Of a stretch of 48,700 nt of DNA, positions 26,025 to 34,868 are shown one piece after another. Positions within the stretch are counted from its first letter, which is position 1. Each line of letters starts with the position of its first letter. Below the pieces are notes generated by a model. That model saw nothing but the letters and a program-made list of their open reading frames with translations. It was not told where the DNA came from and did no database searches. Made by a program: the position numbers and the translations under genes. Source of the stretch: Butyrivibrio sp. (GTDB lineage: Bacteria > Bacillota > Clostridia > Lachnospirales > Lachnospiraceae); the NCBI GenBank assembly GCA_015056655.1, contig SVFV01000027.1:1-48700 (forward strand), given 5' to 3'.

Positions 26025-27236
26025 ATGATTAGTGTAACTGAGATTATTTTGATCATCGTCGGAATCCTGGCGATTATATTAGGGTATCTGATTCCTAATG
26101 GGAACGGCTTTAGTGAAGAGGATGGCGAGCTTACCAGAGATAAGATTGACGAGCTTGTAAGAAGAGCTGTCCAGAATTCACAGGGGCAGATTGACGACAT
26201 GCTGGACGAGAGCATGGAGGATGCCATTAATAAGGCTGAGCGTGCCATGGACAGGGTCACCAATGAGAAAATGAATGCCATTAGTGAGTATTCAGATACT
26301 GTCATGAACGATATCCACAAGAATCATGATGAAGTAATGTTTATGTACGATATGCTTAATGATAAGCATAAGAATCTCAAAAACACTGTTTCTGAGGTTA
26401 ATCGTACTGCCAAAGAAGTTAAGCAGACAGCTGAGGAAGCTGTATTAACTGCTGAGCATGCTCAGGAGGCAGCTCAGTCAGCCAGAGAAGAGGTTAAAAA
26501 GGTTGAGGCAAGAACTATCCGCCCTGAGATGGTTTCTGCATCAGTCATCAGACCGGAGCCAGTTCAGACTCCTGCCTATATACCTGAACCAGTTCAGGAA
26601 ACAGTACGTCCTTCTGAGTCTGTCATCAGACAAGAGCCAGTTCAGGAACCTATATCTTACCTTGATGATGACGAGGATGAGATTCCAGAAAAGCAGTTCT
26701 CCTCACTTAGTGAGATTTTAGACAGAGCAGACAGAGCAGCTGCTGAGAAAACTCAGAATAAGGTTATCGGCTCCTATGAGACTGAAAGCTATTCTGAAGA
26801 ATATGAAGAAGAGATTGCTGAACCTGTACAGTCTTATGAAGAGCCGGTACAGGAGAATGAATATATTGAAGATATGCCAGTAAGTACAGGCAGTCAGGAT
26901 GTTTTACCTGAGTATGAAGAAGCGCCTGTACAGAACACTGAATCAAGACAGATCCTTCCTAATGAGGGTAATGTTGCCAAGGTTGTTTCTATATCCGATG
27001 CATCCAGGAAAAAGGCAGCTGATTTCGAAGCGGCACAGATTCAGAATGCAGGAGGCATGGCACAGGCTGACAATTCAAATGATCCTATTTCCAGAAACCA
27101 GAGAATTCTCGAGATGCACAAGCAGGGTAAATCTGCAGTGGTAATTGCAAGAGAACTCAGACTTGGAATTGGTGAAGTGAAGCTTGTTATTGATCTTGCT
27201 GGAAAGCATAAGAAAAATAGAAGTTCTATAATGTAA
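26025..27236 (+). CDS. Membrane-anchored coiled-coil protein with C-terminal helix-turn-helix-like segment (DUF6115-like)
   Basis: 403 residues. One hydrophobic anchor (about 3-24) is followed by a long predicted coiled coil (about 35-170, rich in Glu, Lys and Ala). Next is a Pro/Gln/Glu-rich linker with many EPVQ repeats (about 175-310). A C-terminal segment (about 355-400, RNQRILEMHKQGKSAVVIAREL) has helix-turn-helix character. This layout matches a family I know as DUF6115, found beside motility operons in Lachnospiraceae; the assignment is by recall. It could tether something to the membrane. It has its own strong promoter. Confidence 0.72.
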   Translation: MISVTEIILIIVGILAIILGYLIPNGNGFSEEDGELTRDKIDELVRRAVQNSQGQIDDMLDESMEDAINKAERAMDRVTNEKMNAISEYSDTVMNDIHKNHDEVMFMYDMLNDKHKNLKNTVSEVNRTAKEVKQTAEEAVLTAEHAQEAAQSAREEVKKVEARTIRPEMVSASVIRPEPVQTPAYIPEPVQETVRPSESVIRQEPVQEPISYLDDDEDEIPEKQFSSLSEILDRADRAAAEKTQNKVIGSYETESYSEEYEEEIAEPVQSYEEPVQENEYIEDMPVSTGSQDVLPEYEEAPVQNTESRQILPNEGNVAKVVSISDASRKKAADFEAAQIQNAGGMAQADNSNDPISRNQRILEMHKQGKSAVVIARELRLGIGEVKLVIDLAGKHKKNRSSIM

Positions 27237-27263
27237 TAATCCAGAGGGGCATGGTGTGAAAAA

Positions 27264-28145
27264 ATGAAGCTAAAATATTATCTGCGCGGAATGGGCATAG
27301 GTGTTCTTCTGACGGCAATAATAATGGGAGTCGCTCTTGGTGGTAACCAGACCAAGATGAGCGATGCAGAGGTTATAAAAAGAGCCAGGCAGTTAGGCAT
27401 GGTTGATGCAGGAAACACTCTTTCAGATTTTTCTGAAGCATCTAAGATTGCAGAGGAGAGCGATAATAGTGATGAAGTTGCATCCAGTGAGGAGCTATCT
27501 CAAAAAGGAGATGAAGTATCTCAAGAAGACAACCAAACCGAGTCTGAAACAAGTGAATCAGTTTCGGACATGGCTGAAGAAAAGGAAGAAGGAGCGCAGA
27601 CGGGTGAAAGCTCTGAAAGCGTTGAGACAGAAGCTGACATCGCCCTTGCATCCACGGAAACAGGCGAGACAAACTCAGAAGAGCAAGTAAAAGAAGAGGA
27701 TAACGGAATAAAAACTCAGCAGATAACAAAGACTGAGGAACCTGAAACTCAGCAGCCTGAAGTTGAAACTCAGCAGCCGGAAAGCCAACCTGAGGAAGAG
27801 ACTACAGAAGCAGCACAGACTGAGAATCAGCAGGAGGAGACTACTACTGTAGAGACACAGACTGAAACACAGCCTGAGCAGCCAGCTGCATCAGAACCTC
27901 AGACGGTGGAACAGCCGCAGCAGAATACAACATCTGATGTGAATTATGTAGTTGTAGTTATTCCTGGCGGTAGTGAATCTGATACCTGCGCGAGAATTTT
28001 AAGAGAAGCCGGGATTGTTGCAGATGGGGTAGATTTTAACAACTATCTCGTTAGAAGCGGTCTTGATAGAAAAATCAGATCTGGCACAAAGCAGATTCCA
28101 AAGGGCGCAAGCTATGATGAAATTGCAAGCATCATAACCAGATAA
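27264..28145 (+). CDS. Exported or membrane-anchored protein with Glu/Gln-rich linker and YceG/MltG-like C-terminal module
   Basis: 293 residues. A basic start and one hydrophobic segment (about 10-26) form a signal anchor. Residues 35-225 are very rich in Glu, Ser, Thr and Gln and probably unstructured. The last ~65 residues (VVVIPGGSESDTCARIL, GIVADGVDFNNYL, IRSGTKQIPKGASYDEIASII) resemble the LysM-like N-terminal module of MltG/YceG transglycosylases. The catalytic part of MltG is missing, so it is probably a peptidoglycan-related binding protein rather than an enzyme. It follows the DUF6115-like gene by 27 bases and is closed by a terminator. Confidence 0.7.
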   Translation: MKLKYYLRGMGIGVLLTAIIMGVALGGNQTKMSDAEVIKRARQLGMVDAGNTLSDFSEASKIAEESDNSDEVASSEELSQKGDEVSQEDNQTESETSESVSDMAEEKEEGAQTGESSESVETEADIALASTETGETNSEEQVKEEDNGIKTQQITKTEEPETQQPEVETQQPESQPEEETTEAAQTENQQEETTTVETQTETQPEQPAASEPQTVEQPQQNTTSDVNYVVVVIPGGSESDTCARILREAGIVADGVDFNNYLVRSGLDRKIRSGTKQIPKGASYDEIASIITR

Positions 28146-28158
28146 TTGAATATATGTC

Positions 28159-28187
28159 TTGTCAAAAGCCTAAAATCATGGTATTCT
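28159..28187 (+). promoter_or_regulatory. Promoter of rpsB-tsf nested in the upstream terminator
   Basis: TTGTCA (28159-28164), a 17-base spacer and TATTCT (28182-28187). The start would be near 28194, inside the loop of the terminator at 28164-28219, so transcripts from here lack its 5' arm. Confidence 0.6.
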
Positions 28188-28219
28188 ATTGAAGCTGTGG
28201 GTTTAGGCTTTTCTTTTTT
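28164..28219 (+). terminator. Intrinsic terminator with long loop after the MltG-like gene
   Basis: AAAAGCCTAAA (28164-28174) pairs perfectly with TTTAGGCTTTT (28202-28212), and CTTTTTT follows. The 27-base loop is unusually long and holds the -10 box of the next promoter. Confidence 0.75.
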
Positions 28220-28378
28220 GAAGTCTGACTTGCAGAGAAACTATATTAAACACGCATTTCCTCATAATCATTCGGTGTCTGATTTATCAGATAGGATGTG
28301 AACCTGCCGGAGGTTAAACGCCCCTTCGGAACCACAGGGATAGGAAGCGCGGAAGATTAACCAAATGGAGGTAATAAA
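28220..28378 (+). promoter_or_regulatory. Structured 5' leader of rpsB
   Basis: About 160 bases with no ORF. Visible hairpins are TCTGAT/ATCAGA (28278-28283 with 28286-28291, extendable by two pairs) and AACCT/AGGTT (28301-28305 with 28311-28315). A G/C-rich part, GCCCCTTCGG, follows. Ribosomal protein operons often carry such leaders for feedback by the encoded protein, here S2. I could not match it to a named motif. Confidence 0.5.
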
Positions 28379-29125
28379 ATGAGCGTTGTATCTATGAAAC
28401 AGTTACTTGAAGCAGGTGTACACTTCGGACACCAGACAAGAAGATGGAACCCTAAGATGGCTCCTTACATCTTCACAGAGAGAAATGGTATCCACATCAT
28501 CGATCTTCAGAAGTCAGTTGTAAAGGTTGACGAGGCTTACAAGGCAGTATTTGAGATCGCATCACAGGGTGGTACAATCCTTTTCGTTGGTACAAAGAAG
28601 CAGGCACAGGACGCTGTTAAGACAGAGGCTGAGCGTTGTGGTATGTACTATGTAAACGAGAGATGGCTTGGTGGTATGCTTACAAACTTCCGCACAATCC
28701 AGAGCAGAATTGATCGTCTTAAGAAGCTCGAGAAGATGCAGGAAGATGGCACATTCGAAGTTCTTCCTAAGAAGGAAGTTGCACAGCTCAAGAAGGAATA
28801 TGAGAAGCTTGATAAGGTTCTTGGCGGAATCCGCGATATGAAAAGAATCCCTGATGCAATCTTCGTAGTAGATCCTAAGAAGGAAAGAATCTGCATCCAG
28901 GAGGCTGAGGCACTTGGAATCACTCTTATCGGTATCGGCGATACAAACTGCGATCCTGAAGAGCTTGATTACATCATCCCTGGTAACGATGACGCTATCC
29001 GTGCAGTAAAGCTTCTTGTTGGTAAGATGGCTGATGCTGTTATCGAGGCTAATCAGGGTGCTGAGAATGTAACTTCTGAGGAGCAGGTTTCTGAGGAAGA
29101 GACAGCTGAGACAGACGCAGAGTAA
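28379..29125 (+). CDS. rpsB: 30S ribosomal protein S2
   Basis: Ribosomal protein uS2 of the small subunit. Family landmarks are [18 protein letters not shown] near the N-terminus, [21 protein letters not shown] (residues around 90-100) and [19 protein letters not shown]. It has 248 residues with an acidic tail ([17 protein letters not shown]). The ribosome site GGAGG is optimal. It is followed after 50 bases by tsf, the almost universal order. Confidence 0.99.
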   Translation: MSVVSMKQLLEAGVHFGHQTRRWNPKMAPYIFTERNGIHIIDLQKSVVKVDEAYKAVFEIASQGGTILFVGTKKQAQDAVKTEAERCGMYYVNERWLGGMLTNFRTIQSRIDRLKKLEKMQEDGTFEVLPKKEVAQLKKEYEKLDKVLGGIRDMKRIPDAIFVVDPKKERICIQEAEALGITLIGIGDTNCDPEELDYIIPGNDDAIRAVKLLVGKMADAVIEANQGAENVTSEEQVSEEETAETDAE

Positions 29126-29175
29126 TATATAGCTTTATATTAAAAATATAAAATAATTCTTGGAGGATAATATAG

Positions 29176-30126
29176 ATGGCTATCACAGCAGCAATGGTTA
29201 AAGAGTTACGTGAGTCTACCGGCGCAGGTATGATGGAGTGCAAGAAGGCTCTTACAGAGACTAACGGCGATATGGACGCAGCAGTAGAGTACCTGAGAAA
29301 GAATGGTCAGGCTAAGGCTGAGAAGAAGGCAAGCAGAATCGCTGCCGAGGGTCTTACAAGAGTAGCTGTTAAGGATGACAAGACAGCTTCAGTTGTAGAG
29401 GTTAACTCAGAGACGGACTTCGTTGCAAAGAACGAGCAGTTCCAGAACTTTGTTGAAGCAGTAGCTAAGCAGGCTGTTGAGTCTGATGCTAAGGATATGG
29501 ATAGCTTCATGGCTGAGAAGTGGAACGTAGATGCTTCTAAGACAGTACAGGAAGCACTTGTTGAGATCACAGCTGTAATCAGTGAGAAGCTCAGCATCCG
29601 TCGTTTCGAGAAGGTTGTAGCTGAGAACGGTATCGTTGTTCCTTATGTTCACGGTGGCGGAAGAATCTCAGTTCTTGTAGAGGCTGACACAGATGTTGTT
29701 AACGATAACATCAAGGACGCTATTAAGAATATTGCAATGCAGATTGCAGCTCTTTATCCTAAGTATGTTGATATGAACGATGTTTCTGAAGAGTTCAGAA
29801 ACCACGAGAAGGAAATCCTTCTTGCTCAGGCACTTAAGGAGAACGAGGAGCTTCCTGAAGGAAAGAGAAAGCCTCAGCAGATCATCGAGAAGATGCTTGA
29901 GGGTCGTCTTCAGAAGGAACTTAAGGAAATCTGCCTTAACCAGCAGGTTTACGTTAAGGCTGAGGATGGAAAGCAGACTGTTGCTCAGTATGTAGCTCAG
30001 GTTGCTAAGGAGAATGGTGCAAACCTTTCTATCAAGCGTTTCATCCGTTTCGAGACTGGCGAAGGTATCGAGAAGAGAGAAGAGAACTTTGCAGAAGAAG
30101 TTGCAAAGCAGGCTGGAATGGCTTAA
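29176..30126 (+). CDS. tsf: Elongation factor Ts
   Basis: The nucleotide-exchange factor for EF-Tu. The N-terminal UBA-like domain has LRESTGAGMMECKKAL (11-26), and the dimerisation/EF-Tu contact motif EVNSETDFVAKNEQF lies near residue 75. The C-terminal part contains LNQQVYVKAEDGKQTV. It has 316 residues, slightly longer than the E. coli protein, as in other Clostridia. The TGGAGG ribosome site lies a little further upstream than usual. Confidence 0.99.
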   Translation: MAITAAMVKELRESTGAGMMECKKALTETNGDMDAAVEYLRKNGQAKAEKKASRIAAEGLTRVAVKDDKTASVVEVNSETDFVAKNEQFQNFVEAVAKQAVESDAKDMDSFMAEKWNVDASKTVQEALVEITAVISEKLSIRRFEKVVAENGIVVPYVHGGGRISVLVEADTDVVNDNIKDAIKNIAMQIAALYPKYVDMNDVSEEFRNHEKEILLAQALKENEELPEGKRKPQQIIEKMLEGRLQKELKEICLNQQVYVKAEDGKQTVAQYVAQVAKENGANLSIKRFIRFETGEGIEKREENFAEEVAKQAGMA

Positions 30127-30156
30127 TCTCACTCAAAGATTGAATGTTGTGAAAAT

Positions 30157-30186
30157 GCCCTTGTCGTTTATTCGGCAAGGGCTTTT
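30157..30186 (+). terminator. Intrinsic terminator after tsf
   Basis: GCCCTTG (30157-30163) pairs with CAAGGGC (30176-30182) around a 12-base loop, followed by four T. Confidence 0.8.
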
Positions 30187-30224
30187 AACAAATTATAAAG
30201 AAATAACGGGGGATTTTTGAGTAT

Positions 30225-31016
30225 ATGGGTTCTGTAAGTATTAAAGGAACCGGCTCAGGAATAATTCTGGAGCTAGATGGAAAATGCACCTTTGAAGAAT
30301 TAAAGACTGATGTAGCAGGAAAGTTTCGAGAATCCTCATCATTCTTAGGAAAAGCAAGTATGGGCCTCATGACTCGTGGTCGAATCATGAGCGATGATGA
30401 AGTTGATGAGATAGTAAGAATAATCACAGAGAATAGTAAACTTACAATAAACTGTGTTCTTACAGAAGATCCTGTAACTGACCAGTTGTTTCTAAAGTAT
30501 CAGAGTGCTGCACCAGAGAGTGAAGTATATGCTGATACTACAAATGAAATTACCGAATCTCAGAATATAGATGCTTTGATTGATGATATTAACCAATCTG
30601 TAGCTGAGGAATATGTAGACAAAAAGTTTGCGAGTATCCACAAGGGATCACTTAGATCGGGACAATCAATATCCGAGAAAAACAGTATTATAATAATGGG
30701 TGATGTAAAGCCCGGTGCAACAGTAACATCAGACGGAAATATTTATGTATTAGGAGCTTTGCGCGGAAGCGCATATGCTGGCGCAGATGGTGATGAAAAA
30801 GCGCTTGTATTTGCTCTTGAAATGGATCCTTTACAGATTCGAATTGCTAATGCAATTGCAATTTCACCTGATGCTGATAAAGGACCAAAATTAAAACAAA
30901 GGAAATTTCGTAAAAAAGTGGCTGAAAAAGAAGCTGAAATAGCTTATATTTTAAATGGACATGTTGTTAAAGATGTCTATGGCCAATCTTTTATGCGAGG
31001 TAATAGATTAGGATAA
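30225..31016 (+). CDS. minC: Septum-site-determining protein MinC
   Basis: The FtsZ-polymerisation inhibitor of the Min system. The N-terminal domain (about 1-105) is followed by a C-terminal beta-helix from about 145 with GDVKPGATVTSDGNIYVLGAL, LRGSAYAGADGD and the MinD-contacting region around AIAISPDADKG. It has 263 residues. Its ribosome site ACGGGGGA is about twelve bases from the ATG. It starts a minCDE operon; MinE is present, so this is an oscillating rather than a DivIVA-anchored system. Confidence 0.93.
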   Translation: MGSVSIKGTGSGIILELDGKCTFEELKTDVAGKFRESSSFLGKASMGLMTRGRIMSDDEVDEIVRIITENSKLTINCVLTEDPVTDQLFLKYQSAAPESEVYADTTNEITESQNIDALIDDINQSVAEEYVDKKFASIHKGSLRSGQSISEKNSIIIMGDVKPGATVTSDGNIYVLGALRGSAYAGADGDEKALVFALEMDPLQIRIANAIAISPDADKGPKLKQRKFRKKVAEKEAEIAYILNGHVVKDVYGQSFMRGNRLG

Positions 31017-31039
31017 TTATTTCTTAAATGGAGGAAAGT

Positions 31040-31828
31040 ATGGGAGAAGTAATTGTAGTAACTTCCGGTAAAGGTGGCGTTGGTAAGACTACCACAACAG
31101 CAAATATTGGTACAGGACTTGCTAAGCTTAATAAGAAAGTAGTACTTATTGATACAGATATAGGACTCCGTAACCTTGACGTGGTAATGGGGCTTGAGAA
31201 CCGCATAGTATATAACCTTGTTGACGTTGTTGAAGGAAGCTGCAAGGTTAAGCAGGCTATGATAAGGGATAAGAGATATGAGACACTTTTCCTTTTGCCT
31301 GCAGCTCAGACAAAGGATAAGACCAGCGTAACACCTGATCAGATGAAGAAACTTGCTGAGGAGTTAAAGCAGGAATTTGATTATGTAATCATGGATTGCC
31401 CCGCTGGTATTGAGCAGGGCTTTAAGAATGCAATCGCTGGTGCTGAGAGAGCAATCGTTGTAACAACACCTGAGGTTTCAGCTGTTCGTGATGCTGACAG
31501 AATCATTGGCCTTCTTGAGGCTAATGAGATTGGAAAGACCCAGCTTGTTGTAAACAGACTCAGACCTGAAATGGTTAAGCGCGGAGATATGATGAGCGCA
31601 GAGGATGTTATCGATATCCTCGCTGTTGAGCTTCTTGGTGTAGTACCTGATGACGAGAGCATTGTAGTAGCTACAAATAATGGTGAGCCTCTTGCAGGTG
31701 ACAGCTCACTTGCTGGTCAGGCATATATGAATATTTGCCGTAGAATCATGGGTGAGTCAGTTCCTTTCCTTAATCTTGAGGATAAAAAGGGATTTTTCGC
31801 AGCACTTGCTGGTGTTTTTCGTAAGTGA
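31040..31828 (+). CDS. minD: Septum-site-determining ATPase MinD
   Basis: The membrane-cycling ATPase that carries MinC. Deviant Walker A SGKGGVGKT spans 9-17 with signature Lys11, the A' region is LIDTDIGLRNLDVVMGL, and MDCPAGIE is the Walker B segment. A short amphipathic membrane-targeting helix (GFFAALAGVFRK) ends the protein. It has 262 residues. An ATG at 31028 is also in frame, but it lies inside the GGAGG ribosome site (31030-31034) that serves the ATG at 31040, so 31040 is chosen. Confidence 0.96.
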   Translation: MGEVIVVTSGKGGVGKTTTTANIGTGLAKLNKKVVLIDTDIGLRNLDVVMGLENRIVYNLVDVVEGSCKVKQAMIRDKRYETLFLLPAAQTKDKTSVTPDQMKKLAEELKQEFDYVIMDCPAGIEQGFKNAIAGAERAIVVTTPEVSAVRDADRIIGLLEANEIGKTQLVVNRLRPEMVKRGDMMSAEDVIDILAVELLGVVPDDESIVVATNNGEPLAGDSSLAGQAYMNICRRIMGESVPFLNLEDKKGFFAALAGVFRK

Positions 31829-31843
31829 TAAGGGGGACAGGGT

Positions 31844-32134
31844 ATGAAGCTGCAAGATATTTTTAAGAAAAAATCATCAAGTGAGATGGCGAAGGATCGT
31901 CTCAAGCTTGTACTTGTTTCCGACAGATCAAGTTGCTCTCCTGAGATAATGGAGCGTATCAAGAATGATATTCTTGAGGTATTATCAAAGTATGTAGAGG
32001 TTGATCAGGCTGGACTTGATATCAAGTTTACCCAGATGGATACTGAGGGTGCAACTACTGATGCTAAGTCTGTACCCGCCTTATATGCTAACATTCCTAT
32101 CAAGAATATGAAGCATTCTGGCAAATCTGAATAA
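31844..32134 (+). CDS. minE: Cell division topological specificity factor MinE
   Basis: MinE stimulates MinD and confines MinC/MinD to the poles. The N-terminal membrane/MinD-binding helix is rich in Lys, followed by AKDRLKLVLVSDR (MinD contact), and a topological specificity domain ending with ALYANIPIKNMK. It has 96 residues, the usual length. It lies 15 bases after minD and is closed by a strong terminator. Confidence 0.95.
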   Translation: MKLQDIFKKKSSSEMAKDRLKLVLVSDRSSCSPEIMERIKNDILEVLSKYVEVDQAGLDIKFTQMDTEGATTDAKSVPALYANIPIKNMKHSGKSE

Positions 32135-32143
32135 GTATATTTT

Positions 32144-32171
32144 ATCCCGGGAGAGATCCCGGGATTTCTTT
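32144..32171 (+). terminator. Intrinsic terminator after minE
   Basis: ATCCCGGGA (32144-32152) and TCCCGGGAT (32157-32165) form a perfect 9-bp stem with loop GAGA, followed by TTCTTT. Confidence 0.92.
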
Positions 32172-32233
32172 ATATATGTTTTAATTTATGAATACTGATA
32201 AAAACTAATAATACTTAATTTATAATATCACCA

Positions 32234-32262
32234 TTGAATAAATATCGTTTTAGTTGTATGAT
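32234..32262 (+). promoter_or_regulatory. Promoter of the OhrR/MarR-type regulator gene
   Basis: TTGAAT (32234-32239), a 17-base spacer and TATGAT (32257-32262). The start would be near 32269. Confidence 0.6.
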
Positions 32263-32276
32263 AAAAATATCAAACT

Positions 32277-32288
32277 ATTGCATGCAAT
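32277..32288 (+). promoter_or_regulatory. Candidate operator of the MarR-family regulator
   Basis: ATTGCATGCAAT is a perfect 12-bp palindrome beginning about eight bases after the predicted transcription start and 26 bases before the gene. MarR/OhrR repressors bind AT-rich palindromes of this kind and usually control themselves, so this is a reasonable operator. It is only a sequence-based guess. Confidence 0.45.
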
Positions 32289-32313
32289 TAAATGATGAAA
32301 AGAGGAAATACTA

Positions 32314-32760
32314 ATGGGAAATAATAACAACGAAGAGTACGATGCATTAAAACTTGAGAATCAGCTTTGCTTTCCTTTATATGCCTGCTCCAAGGAAATA
32401 ATTAGAGCATACAAGCCTTTTCTCGACGAAATCGATCTTACATATACTCAGTACATCACAATGATGGTGCTTTGGGAAAAGAAGGAGATGAATGTTAAGA
32501 CATTAGGTGAAAATCTCTATCTTGATTCCGGAACACTTACACCTGTTCTTAAAAAGCTTGAGGCTAAAGGCCTTCTTAAGAGAACAAGGTCCAAGGCTGA
32601 TGAAAGAAACCTTCTTGTATCAATTACAAAAGAGGGTGAGGCACTTAAGGAAAAAGCTAAAGATGTACCTAAGAAGATTGGAAATTGTGTAAAACTTCAG
32701 GCTGATGAGGCAAAAGAGCTTTACAGACTTTTGCACATTATCATTGATAATGTGAGATAA
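32314..32760 (+). CDS. MarR-family regulator, OhrR-like (Cys-based peroxide sensor type)
   Basis: A winged-helix repressor of 148 residues. The N-terminus LENQLCFPLYACSKEI carries Cys19 at the position of the redox-sensing Cys of OhrR, with Tyr23 and Cys25 nearby. The winged helix spans about 55-110: NVKTLGENLYLDSGTLTPVLKKLE is the recognition part and ADERNLLVSIT the wing. No ohr gene (organic hydroperoxide resistance) is next to it; the next operon is the oxygen-sensitive Ech hydrogenase. It is probably an autoregulated redox or oxidant sensor; control of ech is an inference. A 9-bp palindrome overlaps the end of its coding region. Confidence 0.85.
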   Translation: MGNNNNEEYDALKLENQLCFPLYACSKEIIRAYKPFLDEIDLTYTQYITMMVLWEKKEMNVKTLGENLYLDSGTLTPVLKKLEAKGLLKRTRSKADERNLLVSITKEGEALKEKAKDVPKKIGNCVKLQADEAKELYRLLHIIIDNVR

Positions 32761-32930
32761 ATATTCGCCTGCTCAGGGATAATTTTGAAACGATATTTTA
32801 CCACTGAAAAAATCATATAAATTTGTTTTATTTATAACATTTTTTTTATCCTTTCTATAACATTTTGTGGTAGTATATACAAGGCAATATTTGCCCGTTA
32901 AAAAATTATCCTGAAAGGGGTGGAGAATCT

Positions 32931-34868
32931 TTGACTATTACAATTCCTATCGCAGTTGAGTTTCTAATCGTTTTTCCTTTTGTAATGGCAGTATTAATGT
33001 TTTGCATTAAAAAGGCATCTCTTCTGCGCAACATCATCGCCGGTCTCGGCGGATTCAGCATTATGGCAATCGCTATATGGGTTGGCGTGCAGGTTTTAAG
33101 TAAAACCGGAAGCACTAAGAACACATATATCACAAATGCTGAAACTTATGATCACCTGATCATGGGAGGAGAGATCTTCCTTATGTGTGTTGTGATCTTC
33201 CTTAGCATAAAATACAAAAAGTATTATGCTATCCTGCTTTCACTTATCGGAACACTTCCTGTTTTATGGATGGATATTACTGGTAATGCGATTACAGGCA
33301 AAAGCCACTTAAGAGTGGATTATCTTTCTGCAGTAATGATCCTTATAGTTGGCATTGTTGGTATTCTTATCTGTATCTATGCATGTGGATACATGAAGGA
33401 CTACCATAATCACCATGTAGAGGTCGAGGACAGATCTTATTATTTCCTTGCCCTTCTTTTTGTGTTCATTGGTGCAATGTTTGGACTTATCAGTTCAGAC
33501 AACCTTGGATGGGTTTACTTCTTCTGGGAAATCACCAGCGTATGCTCATTCCTTCTTATTGGATATACCAGAACACAGGAGGCAATCGACAACAGCTTTA
33601 GGGCATTGTGGATGAACCTTCTTGGTGGATGCGGTGTTGGATTTGGTCTTATGTACTGCAACATGAGCCTTGGCATCGCTAACTTAAGCCAGCTTACACA
33701 GATCGTTCCCAGAACTAACATGCTGGTTATGATCCCTGTAACATTATTCGCATTTGCAGCACTTACAAAGAGTGCACAGTTCCCGTTCTCAAGATGGCTT
33801 CTTGGAGCGATGGTTGCACCTACACCTAGTAGTGCGCTTCTTCACTCTGCAACAATGGTTAAGATTGGTGTTTATATGCTGATCAGACTTTCACCCATGC
33901 TTGCAGGAACATTCACAGGTGTTATGATCACAGTTATCGGTGGATTTACTTTCTTTGCTGCATCACTTCTTGCAATTACAGTAAGCGATGGAAAGAAAGT
34001 ACTTGCTTATTCAACAATTTCTAACCTTGGACTTATCACTGCCTGTGCTGGTACAGGAACAACAGAGGGTGTTTGGGCAGCTACAATGCTCATTCTTTTC
34101 CACGCTGTTTCAAAGTCACTTCTTTTCCAGACAGTCGGAGATATTGAGAACTGCATGCACAGCCGTGATGTAGAGGATATGCATGGTCTTATCATCAAGC
34201 TTCCTAGGCTTGCATTTATCATGATCATCGGTATCTGTGGTATGTTCATGGCTCCTTTCGGAATGCTTGTTTCCAAGTGGGCAGCTCTTAAGTCATTCGT
34301 AGATTCCAATTCTGTATGGCTTGTTCTGTTCCTTGTATTTGGTTCAGGTTCTACTTTGTTCTACTGGGCTAAATGGCTTGGAAAGATTTGTACAGTTATT
34401 CACCAGTCATATGAGCTTGAGGATATCACTCCCAGAAGTGAGATGATTTCACTCTTCCCTCTGACAACAATGATCGTAGTTATGTGTTTTGCATTCCCCT
34501 GGATGTCAGATCACATGATCCAGCCGGTACTTAACGAGGCATTCTATAAGAAGATACCTAATGTAATCGGTGGTTCAGATGTTGTAATCATGATGATCAT
34601 GGTTGCAATGATATTCATCATTCCTATTGGAAGCCGAGTTCTTTCAATTGGTAAGAGGAGTAAGATGACAATGTCATATGTTGCCGGTGTTAATGCTGGT
34701 GATGACCGTCATTATATTGACTCCTTTGGTAAGGAGAGACCTCTTTACATGTCAAACTGGTACATGACAGAGTACTTTGGTGAGGATAAGCTCCTTGCTC
34801 CTTGTATTGTGATTTCAGCTATAATCGTTATCATAATGCTCATAATCGTGATCGGAGGTAGCATCTGA
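32931..34868 (+). CDS. echA: Ech hydrogenase subunit EchA (antiporter-like, NuoL/HyfB family)
   Basis: The large membrane subunit of the energy-converting ferredoxin-dependent [NiFe] hydrogenase, thought to move H+ or Na+. It has 645 residues with many hydrophobic helices along its length. The core antiporter segment reads SAQFPFSRWLLGAMVAPTPS with HSATMVKIGVYML, and an acidic/charged helix contains WEITSVCSFLLIG. The start is TTG, chosen because GGAG lies six bases upstream. The 170-base region before it is AT-rich without a clear consensus promoter. It leads the run echABCDEF, then hypF. Confidence 0.95.
   Translation: MTITIPIAVEFLIVFPFVMAVLMFCIKKASLLRNIIAGLGGFSIMAIAIWVGVQVLSKTGSTKNTYITNAETYDHLIMGGEIFLMCVVIFLSIKYKKYYAILLSLIGTLPVLWMDITGNAITGKSHLRVDYLSAVMILIVGIVGILICIYACGYMKDYHNHHVEVEDRSYYFLALLFVFIGAMFGLISSDNLGWVYFFWEITSVCSFLLIGYTRTQEAIDNSFRALWMNLLGGCGVGFGLMYCNMSLGIANLSQLTQIVPRTNMLVMIPVTLFAFAALTKSAQFPFSRWLLGAMVAPTPSSALLHSATMVKIGVYMLIRLSPMLAGTFTGVMITVIGGFTFFAASLLAITVSDGKKVLAYSTISNLGLITACAGTGTTEGVWAATMLILFHAVSKSLLFQTVGDIENCMHSRDVEDMHGLIIKLPRLAFIMIIGICGMFMAPFGMLVSKWAALKSFVDSNSVWLVLFLVFGSGSTLFYWAKWLGKICTVIHQSYELEDITPRSEMISLFPLTTMIVVMCFAFPWMSDHMIQPVLNEAFYKKIPNVIGGSDVVIMMIMVAMIFIIPIGSRVLSIGKRSKMTMSYVAGVNAGDDRHYIDSFGKERPLYMSNWYMTEYFGEDKLLAPCIVISAIIVIIMLIIVIGGSI

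Noticed and set aside
31028..31039. Earlier ATG for minD
   Set aside because: It overlaps the GGAGG ribosome site that serves the ATG at 31040, and the family starts directly before the first strand.
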